From: Rattus norvegicus
Taxonomy: Eukaryota > Chordata > Mammalia > Rodentia > Muridae
Direction: 5' to 3'
Length of the DNA stretch: 64,000 bases
NCBI RefSeq assembly: GCF_036323735.1
Contig: NC_086020.1
Span: forward strand, 127,753,210 to 127,817,209
Part shown: in pieces, positions 45,941-56,170 of the stretch
Layout: every line of letters begins with the position of its first letter
Position numbering within the stretch: position 1 is the first letter of the stretch
Program-made: the position numbers and the translations under genes
Notes under the pieces: generated by a model
What the model saw: the letters and a program-made list of their open reading frames with translations, nothing else
Database searches by the model: none
What the model was told of the DNA's origin: nothing

Positions 45941-46385
45941 CAGCAGATTCTGGCGAGGATGTGGAGAAAGAGGAACATTCCTCCATTGTTGGTGGGATTG
46001 CAGACTGGTAAAACCATTCTGGAAATCAGTCTGGAGGTTCCTCAGAAAATTGGACATTGAACTGCCTGAGGTTCCAGCTATACCTCTCTTGGGCATATAC
46101 CCAAAAGATGCCTCAACATATAAAAGAGACACGTGCTCCACTATGTTCATCGCAGCCTCACTTATAATAGCCAGAAACTGGAAAGAACCCAGATGCCCTT
46201 CAACAGAGGAATGGATACAGAAAATGTGGTACATCTACACAATGGAATATTACTCAGCTATCAAAAACAACGAGTTTATGAAATTCGTAGGCAAATGGTT
46301 GGAACTGGAAAATATCATCCTGAGTGAGCTAACTCAATCACAGAAAGACATACATGGTATGCACTCATTGATAAGTGGCTATTAG

Positions 46386-47110
46386 CCCAAATGCTTGAAT
46401 TACCCTATATCCCTAGAACAAACGAAACTCAAGACGGATGATCAAAATGTGAATGCTTCACTCCTTCTTTAAATGAGGAAAAAGAATACCCTTGGCAGGG
46501 AAGGGAGAGGCAAAGATTAAAACAGAGACTGAAGGAACACCCATTCAGAGCCTGCCCCACATGTGGCCCATACATATACTGCCACCCAATTAGACAAGAT
46601 GGATGAAGCAAAGAAGTGCAGACTGACAGGTGCCGGATGTAGATCGCTCCTGAGAGACACAGCCAGAATACAGCAAATACAGAGACGAATGCCAGCAGCA
46701 AACCACTGATTTGAGAACAGGACCCCCGTTGAAGGAATCAGAGAAAGAACTGGAAGAGCTTGAAGGGGCTCGAGACCCCAAAAGTACAACAATGTCAAGC
46801 AACCAGAGCTTCCAGGGACTAAGCCACTACCTAAAGACTATACATGGACTGACCCTGGACTCTGACCCCATAGGTAGCAATGAATATCCTAGTAAGAGCA
46901 CCAGTGGAAGGGGAAGCCCTGCGTCCTGCTAAGACTGAACCCCCAGTGAACTAGACTATGGGGGGAGGGCGGCAATGGGGGGAGGGTGGGGAGGGGAACA
47001 CCCATAAGGAAGGGGAGGGGGGAGGGGGATGTTTGCCCGGAACCCAGGAAAGGGAATAACACTCGAAATGTATATAAGAAATACTCAAGTTAATAATAAT
47101 AATAAAAAAA
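46386..47110 (+). other. L1 copy B 3'UTR, G-rich tract and poly(A)
   Basis: Same layout as the copy A 3'UTR: G-rich purine tract at about 46960-47030 with many G runs, then AATAATAATAAAAAAAAA. Open frames on both strands recur in all L1 tails of this window and are not taken as genes. Confidence 0.9.
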
Positions 47111-47125
47111 AAGAATCACACTTTA
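47111..47125. repeat. Target repeat 2 (between L1 copy B and ID)
   Basis: AAGAATCACACTTTA. It serves as right TSD of the L1 and left TSD of the ID element. Confidence 0.95.
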
Positions 47126-47228
47126 AGGGGCTGGGGATTTAGCTCAGTGGTAGAGCGCTTACCTAGGAAGCGCAAGGCCCTGGGTTCGGTCCCCAGCTCC
47201 GAAAAAAAAGAACCAAAAAAAAAAGAAA
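47126..47228 (+). mobile_element. ID SINE directly behind L1 copy B
   Basis: Starts AGGGGCTGGGGATTTAGCTC, has the tRNA-like A box (TAGCTCAGTGGTAGAGCG) and B box (GGTTCGGTCC), and ends CCCCAGCTCCG. An A-rich tail of about 38 bases with AAAGAACC interruptions follows. The flanking 15-bp repeats are the same as those of the upstream L1. It lies in the same orientation as the L1. Confidence 0.97.
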
Positions 47229-47243
47229 AAGAATCACACTTTA
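47229..47243. repeat. Target repeat 3 (after ID)
   Basis: Third exact copy of AAGAATCACACTTTA, followed by native flank TCTGTCATG. Confidence 0.95.
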
Positions 47244-48358
47244 TCTGTCATGAATATATTCATTTTATTGGATTTAAAGGGAGGAGGGAAAGTGGTTGAG
47301 GATACAGGAAAACTTGGGTTTAATCAAAGCATATTATGTTCATGGATGAAATTATCAAACAATTTCTTTACAAAGGGATACTCTAAAAAAGGACTTTAGT
47401 ATGTAGTAAGATATCCTTAAGATATATCCCTTCAACACTGACCAGTACCTGTTAAAACAAAGCCCTATTCTTCTACCTAATGTATTTATAAAAGTAAATT
47501 GGTTAAAATTTAAACTTAAATTGACTTGTGGAGACAGATTAAACTGTAAATGTAGATTTTTCAGTGTTCTGGAATCTTTTATCAAGTAAAATACAAAAAT
47601 TATGATTTTTTTTGTAACTGTAGATTTCTTAAAGTAGCCCAGAAGTCTCATGGAAGCAGTAGCTAAGAAATATAACTTTGAGACCATAGAAAATTTCAAA
47701 GTACCACTGTTTAATCTATCTAACCCGTGCAAAATCAGTCTAGCTTAGCTATCTAACTAGAGCCCTGATGACTAACTAAGGTAGCTCTAAATAATAAGAT
47801 TTAGGAGGAAAGGAAGTAGACTTTATGGCAGCAGAGAAAAACTAAAGATATTCTTGTTAGACTGTTTCCCAAATTGCCTTAAACAATTTACCCTGCTTAC
47901 CCCTGAACTATTAAAAATCAACTCTACTATTCTATCTTGGTTCCCATGAACGGCATTACTTGGTAAAAGCATAATCTGAGATATTAAACATCAGAGAAGC
48001 AAGAAAATAAGTAAAATTGTTGTCAATGAATAAACATCCATTTACATTATGTTTTGCAATGTGTATGATTTTAACATGGGGAACAACTGCACTGATTTTG
48101 GGAAGAAGTAAATAAAAAATAATGTGATTGATATCTTGAACCTCTGGTAAAATGAATTATTCTGCCCATAAACTTTTCTCCCCATGAAAATATGCCATAA
48201 TAATTGGAATATAATTAACTATATTTATTCCCCATGAAATTTCTTTAATAGTGGAGAAATATTTCCCTGTGAAATATAATTGTTGCAATAGTTCCCAATT
48301 GATATCTGCATTGTTGATCTTAGGGTAAGAATACATGAGGTCACATCACTGTCAGAGA
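47244..48358. other. Unique AT-rich DNA
   Basis: No repeat family recognised. A 125-codon minus-strand frame (47355-47732) is the longest non-repeat frame in the window. It has no known domain, is Leu/Ile/Phe/Tyr-rich as expected for translated AT-rich DNA, and I do not call it a gene. Confidence 0.5.
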
Positions 48359-48370
48359 GAACTTCTGGAA
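48359..48370. repeat. Target-site duplication of second inverted L1, left
   Basis: GAACTTCTGGAA, repeated at 51558-51569. Confidence 0.85.
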
Positions 48371-48376
48371 TGATCT

Positions 48377-48390
48377 TTTTGTTTGTTTGT

Positions 48391-48441
<51 letters not shown>
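48377..48441. repeat. (TTTG)n-(TTTA)n microsatellite from L1 tail
   Basis: About 16 units. It sits exactly where the poly(A) tail of the minus-strand L1 belongs, so it probably grew from that tail. Confidence 0.93.
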
Positions 48442-49329
48442 TTGGATATTTTATTATTTGTATTTCCAATGTTATCCCCTTTCCTGGTTTCTCCTCTGGA
48501 ATCCCCCTATCCCATCTCACCTGCCCCCCTACTTCTATGAGGGTGATCTCCCGCCAACCCAACCACTCACACCTTCCCGCTCCAGCATTCCCTTACATTG
48601 GAGCATCGAGCCTTCATAGGACCAAGGGTCTCTTCTCCTATTGATGGCAGACAATGCCATCCTCTGCTACATATGGGGTTGGAACCATGATTCCCTCCAT
48701 CTGTATCCTTTGGTTAATGACTTAGTGCCTGGGAGCTCTGGGGGTGTGTGCTGGTTGGTTGATACTGTTTTTCTTCCTATGTGGTTGCAAACTCCTTCAG
48801 CTCATTCAGTCCTTTCTCTAACTCCTCCTCTGGGGTCCCCTTGTTTAGTCCATTGATTGGCTGTGCACATCTACCTCTGTATTTGTCCTGAATGAGCCTT
48901 TCAGGTAATAGCTATAACAAACTCCTGTCAGCAAGCACATTTGGCATCAGCAATATTGTCTGGGTTTGGTATCTGTATATGGGATGGATCACCCAGGTGG
49001 GCAGCCTCTGAATGGCCTTTCCTTCAGTCTCTGCTTCACAGGTTGTCTCCACAGTTCCTCCTGTGGGAATTATTGTTCGACCTTCTAAGAAAGATTGATG
49101 CATCCACATTTTGGTCTTGCTTCTTCTTGAGCTTCATATGATCATTGAATGGAATGTTGGATATTCCAAGCTTGTGGGCTAATGTCTACTTATGAGTGAG
49201 TACATACCATGTGTGTTCTTTTGTGACTGAGCAACTGCTATCAGGATGACACTTTCTAGTTCCATCTATTTGCATAACAATTTCATGAAGTCATTGTTTT
49301 CAATAGCTGAGTAGTACTCCATTGTGTAA

Positions 49330-50276
49330 ATGTACTACATTTGCTTTATCAATTCATCTGTTGAAGGACATCTGGATTCTTTCCAGATTCTGGCTATTAT
49401 AAATAAGGCTGCTAAGAACATAGTAGAGCATATATCCTTGTTATATGTTGGAGCATCTTTTGGGTGTATGCCCAGGAGTGGTATAGCTGTGTCCTCAGGT
49501 AGTAGTATGTTCAATTTTTTGAGGAGCTGCCAGACTGAGTTCCAGAGTGGTTGTACCAGCTTACAATACCACCAACAATGGTTGAGTATTCCTCTTTCTC
49601 CACATTCTCACCAGCATCTGTTATCACCTGAGCTTTTGATTTTAGCCATTCTGACTGGTGTGAGGTAGAATCTCAGGGTTGTTTTGGTTTGCATTTCCCT
49701 GATAACTAAGGTCATTGAATATTTCTTTAGGTACTTCTCAGCTGTTGGGTATTCCACAGTTGAGAAATTTGTTTAGCTCTTAGGATTTTATAGGATTATT
49801 TGGTTCTCTGGAGTCTAACTTCTTGAGTTCTTTGTATATATTAGATACTAGCCCTCTATTGGATGTAATGTTAGTAAAGGTCTTTTCCCAATCTGTTGGT
49901 TGCTATTTTGTCCTATTGACAGTGTCCTTTGCCTTACAGAAGTTTTGCAATTTTGTGAGGTCCCATTTTTCGATTCTTGATCTTAGAGCATAAACCATTG
50001 GTGTTCTGTTCAGGAAAATTTCCCCTGGGCCTATGTGTTCTTTGGTTTTATGTGGAGGTCCTTGATCAACTTGGACTTGAGCTTTGTACTAGTAGGTAAG
50101 AAACTATGGATCTATTTGCATTCTTCTACATGAAGACCTCCAATTGAACCAGCACCATGTGTTTTAAATGCTCTTTTTAACCCTGGATAGTTTTAGCTCC
50201 TTTGTCAAAGGTCAAGTGACCATAGGTGTATGGGTTCATTTCTGGAATTTCAATTCTATTCCATTGACTGATCTTA
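49330..50276 (-). pseudogene. L1 ORF2 C-terminal half, decayed
   Basis: Read on the minus strand, this holds the ORF2 region upstream of and including the Cys-rich end. On the plus strand the complements CTGGCTATTATAAATAAGGC, CCAATCTGTTGGTTGCTATT and TGGACTTGAGCTTTGTAC are clear. Many substitutions and frame changes are present. No long minus-strand frame remains, so it is non-functional. Confidence 0.85.
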
Positions 50277-51557
50277 AAATCTGGCTGAACTGCACAATAT
50301 TCTAGACAAATATCAGATACCAAAGTTAAATCAGAATCATATAAACCATCTAAACATTCCCATAACTTCTAAAGAAATAAACACAACCATTAAAAGTTTC
50401 CCAACCAAAAAAAATACCCAGGAACATATATATTTAGTGCAGAATTCTACCATACCTTCAAAGAAGACCTAATACCAATAGTCGTCTAATAATTTCACAA
50501 AATAGAAACATTGACTAGGAAGCTATAATTAAGCTCATACCTAAACCACACAAAGATCCAACAAATAAAGAGAACTTCAGACCAATTTTCCTTCTGAATA
50601 TCTATGCAAAAATATTCAATAAAAATCTTACAAACCTAATTCAAGAACAAATGAAAATAATAGTCTGTCATGATCAAGTAGGCTCATTCCAGGGATGGTT
50701 GATGGATAAGGAAATCCATCAATGTAATACACTATGTAAAAAAAAAATACTCCACAAAAAGAAAGCCCATAAGATCATCTCATTAGATGTTGAGAAAGCA
50801 TTTTACAAAATTCAACATCCCTTCCTTATAAAAGTTTTGGAATGATCAGAAATTCAAGGCCCATACCTAACATAATAAAAGCAATATATACAGCAAACCA
50901 TTAGCCAACATCAAACTAAAAAGAAAGAAACCGAAAGCAATTCCACTAAAATCTGGGACTAGACAATGCTCCCCACTCTTTCTCTATTTATTCAACATAG
51001 TACTTGAAGTCCTAGCCAGAACAATTAGACAATAGTAGGTCCAAAAATACAAATTGAAAGGAAGACGTCAAAATATCACTATTGGCAGATGGTATGATAG
51101 TATAAATTCCACTAGAGAACTCCTAAACCTTATGAACAACTTCAATAAAGTGGCCGGATATAAAATTGACTCAAATAAATCATTAGCCTTCCTCTATTGA
51201 AATAGTAAACAGGCTGAGAAAGAAATTTGGGATCAAACACAATTTACAATAGTCAAACATAGTATAAAATACCTCGGTGTAACTCTAACCAAGCAAGTGA
51301 AAGATCTGTATCCCCAGAACTTTAAGTTTCTGAAGCAACAAATCGAATAAGATCTCAGAAGTTGGAATGATCCCCATACTCATGGATTGGCAGGATTAAT
51401 ATTGTAAAAATGGTCATCTTGCCCAAATCAATCTACAGATTCAAAGCAATCCCCATCAAAATTCTAGCTCAATACATAGAGTTAGAAAGAGCAATTTGCA
51501 AATTCATTTGTAATAACAAAAATCCCAGGATAATGAAAACTATTCTCAACAATAAAT
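50277..51557 (+). pseudogene. L1 ORF2 reverse transcriptase part, inverted and decayed
   Basis: Plus-strand homology to the reverse transcriptase of copies A and B: TTTAGTGCAGAATTCTACCA, GAGAACTTCAGACCAATTTT, CATCTCATTAGATGTTGAGA AAGCATTT, ATCTGGGACTAGACAA and CAAAATATCACTATTGGCAG, where TTTGCAGATGATATG is usual. The catalytic aspartate segment is altered (GGCAGATGGTATG replaces the paired Asp codons). The frame is broken repeatedly; the longest open piece is 64 codons at 50651-50845. Confidence 0.9.
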
Positions 51558-51569
51558 GAACTTCTGGAA
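51558..51569. repeat. Target-site duplication of second inverted L1, right
   Basis: GAACTTCTGGAA. Its first ten bases also match young L1 ORF2 at this point (compare 44817 onward and the family's GAACTTCTGG), so the edge is ambiguous. Confidence 0.8.
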
Positions 51570-52084
51570 GGGTCTCTTAACTTTGTGGGAGACTAAGAAA
51601 CATCTGCATAACAGGAGAATAAGAGAATTAAGGACTAGACTATGTGTAGAGTATGAGATAATCAGGGGGGACTTTCATTCTTCTTCACAAACTGTGAATT
51701 GTAAACTCTTTATGCTACAATTACAGACTCCACCACAGCAGCCTTAGATTTGTTTTTACTATTCTTTGTCTAACCTATTGACCACTGTGCAGGTCTTTTA
51801 TGCTGACCTTCCTCAGATAGTTCATGCTGTAATTAATTTATTTGTTTAGCATATCACAAAAAGACTACAATACATATATTTGTAGTGAAGAGCTTCTTAG
51901 TGGTGGTGCACAGAAAAAGAGTAGATGACATAGGGACTGAGAGGTATCTTACTAAGAGAGCAAATCATGTATTTTGTCCTAGGACATATGCTAAATAGAC
52001 AATAAAGAGGAAGGTTCCACAAAGTAGATCATAAAGTGTTCTCAGGAAGAAATTAGAAGTTTATGATTCTATGTGTGAGCATGT
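51570..52084. other. Unique DNA
   Basis: Nothing recognised. The small frame at 51556-51747 starts inside the L1 and has no known domain. Confidence 0.5.
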
Positions 52085-52300
52085 AACTATGTGTGTGTGA
52101 GTGTGACTGTGTGTGTGTGTATACATACAATTATATGCATATGGCTTGTATTTATGTGAGTGTGTATAAGAGTAAGTATGTGTACATATATGTATGTATA
52201 TATGCATATATATGGGCAAATATGTGTGATGTTTGAGTGCATGCATGTTTGTGTCTGCATGTGTATTCAAATGACATGCTTGTATATACCTATACACTCA
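52085..52300. repeat. Degenerate TG/TATG simple repeat
   Basis: Interrupted TGTGTG, TATGTA and ATATATG repeats. The His/Thr/Tyr-rich minus-strand frame is translated repeat. Confidence 0.85.
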
Positions 52301-52399
52301 CTCATTAATCACTCACTCATTCATAGGCTTAAACTGTATACACACAAACAGCTATAGAAGAAAATAATTGCCCCAAAAGAAAGAAGAGACATTGATTTT

Positions 52400-52720
52400 A
52401 TCTTGATTTTTAAACTTCTACAGAAACCCACAACTGTTCAAATACAGGAACAACTGTGTTGCCCACAGTGACATTGCCAGCTAACACTCCAATGTGCATG
52501 GGAGGAATCTCATAAGGACCCACCCCAGATGAAGACCTCAGGCAATTAATGGCTGCTAAAAGAGTGAGAATCTTACTTCTCCAAGAATGAGATCCTGATA
52601 AATTATCAAATCCCAACTGCTCAACCTTAAACATGTATACATGGGCCAATACTACATGGACTCAGAGGCTATATTCATACACACCTCTGTATATGTATAT
52701 GCATAAAAATTAGGACAGGT
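52400..52720 (+). repeat. Rodent dispersed repeat (name not recalled)
   Basis: Ordered segments CACAACTGTTCAAATACAGG, ATGTGCATGGGAGGAATCTC, CAGGCAATTAATGGCTGCTA and GATCCTGATAAATTATC AAATCCCA match a rodent repeat I recognise but cannot name with certainty. It ends in TATATGTATATGC-rich sequence. Confidence 0.6.
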
Positions 52721-52814
52721 AAGCAGATTAATTGATTTGGTAAGGCTGAGAGAAGGATGAATTTGATTGAAACAGGTCGTGTGAAATTTTCAAAGAGCTA
52801 ATCATGAAAATAAA

Positions 52815-52830
52815 TTTTCTTGTCTGACAT
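52815..52830. repeat. Target-site duplication, left
   Basis: TTTTCTTGTCTGACAT, repeated at 53895-53910. Confidence 0.93.
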
Positions 52831-52838
52831 GCTCCACT

Positions 52839-53081
52839 ATGTTCATCGCAGCCTTATTTATAATAGCCAGAAGCTGGAAAGAACCCAGATGCCCTTCAAC
52901 AGAGGAATGGATACAGAAAATGTGGTACATCTACACAATGGGATATTACTCAGCTATCAAAAACAACGAGTTTATGAAATTCGTAGGCAAATGGTTGGAA
53001 CTAGAAAATATCATCCTGAGTGAGCTAACCCAATCACAGAAAGACATACATGGTATGCACTCATTGATAAGTGGCTATTAG
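52839..53081 (+). pseudogene. L1 ORF2 C-terminal stub, 80 codons
   Basis: Open frame with SWKEPRCPSTEEWIQKMWY and the family's end HSLISGY. It lacks the endonuclease, reverse transcriptase and Cys motif. The start Met is internal to ORF2, not a true initiation site. Confidence 0.9.
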
Positions 53082-53799
53082 CCCAAATGCTTGAATTACC
53101 CTAGATGCCTAGAACAAATGAAACTCAAGACGAATGATCAAAATGTGAATGCTTCACTCCTTCTTTAAAAGGGGAACAAGAATACCCTTGGCAGGGAAGA
53201 GAGAGGCAAAGATTAAAACAGAGACTGAAGGAACACCCATTCAGAGCCTGCCCCACATGTGGCCCATACATATACAGCCACCCAATTAGACAAGATGGAT
53301 GAAGCAAAGAAGTGCAGACTGACAGGAGCCGGATGTAGATCGCTCCTGAGAGACACAGCCAGAATACAGTAAATACAGAGGCAAATGCCAGCAGCAAACC
53401 ACTGAACTGAGAATAGGACCCCCGTTGAAGGAATCAGAGAAAGAACTGGAAGAGCTTGAAGGGGCTCGAGACCCCATATGTACAACAATGTCAAGCAACC
53501 AGAGCTCCCAGGGACTAAGCCACTACCCAAAGAGTATACATGGACTGACCCTGGACTCTGACCTCATAGGTAGCAATGAATATCCTAGTAAGAGCACCAG
53601 TGGAAGGGGAAACCCTGGGTCCTGCTAAGACTGAACCCCCAGTGAACTAGACTGTTGGGGGGAGGGGGGCGATGGGGGGAAGGTGGGGAGGGGAACACCC
53701 ATAAGGAAGGGGACGGGGGAGGGGGATGTTTGCGCGGAAACCGGGAAAGGGAATAACACTCGAAATGTATATAAGAAATACTCAGGTTAATAAAAAAAA

Positions 53800-53877
53800 A
53801 GTAAAATAAAAAGAACTAAATAATGATCAAACGAAAAAAAATTAAAATAAATATATAAGTAACTTGATTAAAGCATC
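53800..53877 (+). other. Candidate transduced 3' flank
   Basis: Lies between the L1 poly(A) and the terminal A-rich tail, inside the TSDs. AATAAA at 53846-53851 lies about 27 bases before the tail, and ATTAAA at 53867 is closer. The sequence is A-rich, so an irregular or expanded tail is the alternative. Confidence 0.65.
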
Positions 53878-53894
53878 AAAAAAAACAAAAAAAT

Positions 53895-53910
53895 TTTTCT
53901 TGTCTGACAT
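53895..53910. repeat. Target-site duplication, right
   Basis: Exact copy of 52815-52830. Confidence 0.93.
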
Positions 53911-55224
53911 TTATAGTTATTTGTACTAGTTTTCTTGATTACCATAAACATAAGAGAATGAATTGCTTTCCTATCACTCTGTTGATCAAATAACTACCTT
54001 AAGGTGTGCCGCTCATTTACTAGAGAATTTGGTATCTAACATTATTTCCTCTTTATTCTTTCTTTTTTACAGACATAACTGTTATTAATTTCTTTGGTTC
54101 GTGAGTAGCAACTTCAAATCCTTACAAAAGAGTGCCCAAAGAGTACAGAAGGGAAGACTGTAGATAAATTGTACTGTGTGTTTTTTGTGTGTTCAACAAC
54201 TGGGGAGCCACTAAATGGGTGAGACCAGTTTTATAAAGAATTAACAGAATAATGTCCATAGGACATGTCACCTGAAGAGCCTACTGGTGAATATACCTGC
54301 TAAAGTGAGAGGGCGAAGGGCCAGGGGGCTTGGTTTTATGTGTGAGTGATCTGATGGGAAAGAGGGTGATTATTTGGTATTAAAGAGAGAACAAAAAAGA
54401 ATAGCAGACAGAAGAAAACCCAAAAATAACAGGAGCAAAATTATATATTGTCCAGTTTCTTAAATCATAATGAAAGAAAAGTAGAAGTTGGAATTAACAG
54501 AGTCTTGGGAACTTATAAGGACAATTTCAGCCAGATCATAATAAGCTTTTCCTGGTTTTTGAATAAGAGAAATCTGTCTTCAGTTACAGCATGTAACCCT
54601 ATGCAAGCTACAAAGGCTCGTGGGAAGCAAAGCAGCTGGTGCTTCTCCCATTTCACAGATTGCAGAAGGAAGCCTTGTCCCCAAGGTCATGTATCAGGAA
54701 AATAACATAAGGGAAAGAGAGGAGCCACATTCAGAGTTCTACATTTTGAACTTTTCCAAGTGTGGCACTTATCTTGAAACAGGAGGAGGAGGAAATCTGC
54801 TGTGAGAAGGAAAGCATTCTAGGCAATAATCCAAAAGTGGTACCTAGCCTAATCACTTCCTAAACTATACCACTGCCTACGCACCTCAGCAGACCAACGT
54901 GCTTCAGAAGACTCTGGCTGTCACAAAGGGGCAGGGGTAACACTGGATGCTTGTTGGTTTTTATATTACCATACTCACATGTTTGATCAAGTGCTGTGGA
55001 TAGAGATGTTAACAAAACAGTCATTTTCTCAGAATTTGTAAAGATGACTTTCTCCTGGATGATAAGCTTTGAATCAAAAAACAGAAATTACTTTGAGTGG
55101 AGTCTCAAACACAAAGTCATGTTGTAACTGAGGAACTATAAATGAATTTCTCTGTACCTTTGAAGTATGGCAAAGATGGGAAAGAAATCAAATATCTGTA
55201 GTAGCTAGGTCATATGTACTTTCA
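53911..55224. other. Unique DNA
   Basis: Nothing recognised. The 85- and 61-codon frames at 54448-54705 and 54620-54805 have no known domain. Confidence 0.5.
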
Positions 55225-55745
55225 TTTTTAAATTTTTGAGAAATCTCCATACTTATTTCTACAATGGCCATATTAGTTTGTGTCCCACCAACAGTGAATA
55301 CATGATCTTTCTTCCCATCCTTTCCAATATTTGTCATCAGATTTGTTAACTGGGCTGAGGTGATATCTCCAAGAAGTTCTAATTTGCATTTCTCTGATGG
55401 ATAGGGATACTGAACACTTTTTAAAAATAGTTATTGGCCACTTGTGTTTTTAAACTCTCTTTTAAGTTCATCTGCAAGTTTTTGACTGACAGTTCTTCAC
55501 TTAGTGTTTAATGTTGGCAATTCTTTATTTTAGTCACCATCCTTTGTCTTTAGTGTAGCTAGAAACATTTTCCCCCTTTCTGTGGGGTGTCTTTCAACTC
55601 TGATGATTGTATCTTTTGGTGTGCAAGAGCCCTTTATTCACATGTAGTCATGTATGTTGATACTTTTTGGAGAGTTTCTGCTCTGTGTGTATTCTCGTTT
55701 AAAAGCTCTTACCTAACACAGTACCTCGAGGGATATTAATGTTCT
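55225..55745 (-). mobile_element. Ancient L1 ORF2 fragment
   Basis: In reverse orientation the order is that of old mammalian L1 ORF2: TTGTGTCCCACCAACAGTGA, TTTCCAATATTTGTCATCAG, CTAATTTGCATTTCTCTGAT, TTATTGGCCACTTGTG and CTGTGGGGTGTCTTTCAACT. Highly diverged with no open frame. Confidence 0.8.
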
Positions 55746-55769
55746 TGGCTTGGAAATGTTTCAGTGTTT

Positions 55770-55855
55770 CAGGTTTTAAACCAAGTCCTTTGAACTCATT
55801 GCCACTGATGTAGCTATAGAGCTCCATGCTCTACCACAGAGATATTCCCACCCCC
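55770..55855 (-). mobile_element. Old ID-like or tRNA-type SINE
   Basis: In reverse orientation GTTTTAAACCAAGTCCTTTG and CATGCTCTACCACAGAGATA TTCCCACCCCC resemble a worn ID-type head (usual CGCTCTACCACTGAGCTAAATCCCC). It sits between the two halves of an ancient L1. Confidence 0.55.
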
Positions 55856-55861
55856 ATGCTT

Positions 55862-56170
55862 ATTAGTGCTTTATTCTCTAGAGCAAAAAGTTGGAATTAA
55901 CCCAGTTCATTCATAAAATAATTAATGGATAATGTAAACTTGGTACAGATACAAACACACACATAGACATAGTCATATACATAAATGCACATGTACGTAT
56001 TCATATATATGCTTATATAATGGAATACTACTCAGCTCTAAACAAAAATAATATTAAATCTTAATGTGTGTAGAAAATGGATGAATTTAAATATAGAACA
56101 TTAAGACACACTACATCAGAAATAAATAAATCACATATTCTCTCAAATAAGAAATCTAAACAATTATATA
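55862..56170 (+). mobile_element. Ancient L1 ORF2 end, plus strand
   Basis: CAAAAAGTTGGAATTAACCC, TTAATGGATAATGTAAACTTGG, ATAATGGAATACTACTCAGC and AAATAAATCACATATTCTCTC follow the order of the ORF2 C-terminus in old L1s. TA/CA-rich sequence at about 55945-56015 interrupts it. Together with 55225-55745 it looks like an old 5' inversion. Confidence 0.7.

Larger units (their letters stand above)
42225..46385 (+). pseudogene. L1 ORF2, heavily broken and interrupted
   Basis: The intact protein would be the endonuclease/reverse transcriptase of about 1,275 residues. Residues for the endonuclease (SLNINGLN, QETHL, GDFNTPL, SDHHGLKL) are in the first open part, 42225-43247. Compared with copy A, lesions are a 1-base loss near 43226, TGG-to-TAG at 43943, a 1-base loss near 44295, TCA-to-TGA at 44437, a 1-base loss near 44811, TGG-to-TAG at 45033 and a 1-base loss near 45220. 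A nested L1 piece at 45604-45940 then splits the Cys-rich C-terminal part. The final segment resumes at 45941 and ends HSLISGY at 46385. The reverse transcriptase region (ISLDAEKAFE..., FADD) is recognisable but spread over several frames. Confidence 0.96.
40352..47110 (+). mobile_element. Full-length rat L1, copy B (inactive), with nested L1
   Basis: About 6.76 kb including a nested insertion of about 337 bases (45604-45940, counting one TSD copy). Order: 5'UTR starting within the promoter unit, intact ORF1, 101-base spacer, broken ORF2, 3'UTR and poly(A). The TSD is the 15-bp repeat at 40337-40351 and 47111-47125. It is close in sequence to copy A but begins about 170 bases further into the promoter unit. 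ORF2 carries at least seven small lesions besides the nested insertion. Confidence 0.97.
48371..51557 (-). mobile_element. Older L1 with 5' inversion (twin-primed)
   Basis: On the minus strand: tail expanded to (TTTA)n on the plus strand (48377-48441), 3'UTR, then the ORF2 C-terminal half up to about 50276. There the orientation flips: 50277-51557 is plus-strand ORF2 covering the reverse transcriptase. Mapped on copy B, the inverted piece corresponds to about 43493-44830 and the other piece starts at about 44905, so only about 80 bases are missing between them. This is the classic twin-priming layout. TSDs of 12 bp flank the whole. Confidence 0.9.
52831..53894 (+). mobile_element. 5'-truncated young L1 with 3' extension
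   Basis: Begins within ORF2 at GCTCCACTATGTTCATCGCA, followed by the ORF2 end (stop at 53081), full 3'UTR and poly(A) at 53791-53799. About 80 further bases of A-rich non-L1 sequence and a second A-rich tail (53878-53894) follow before the exact 16-bp TSD. The sequence is very close to copies A and B, so it is young. Confidence 0.93.

Noticed and set aside
40337..47243. Evenly repeated 15-bp unit suggesting a CRISPR-like or att-site array
   Set aside because: The three copies flank an L1 and an ID with poly(A) tails, which is explained by target-site duplications in a eukaryotic genome.
47355..47732. 125-codon minus-strand frame in unique DNA
   Set aside because: No recognisable domain, no splice or promoter context visible, composition as expected for AT-rich non-coding DNA, and it lacks any second supporting feature.
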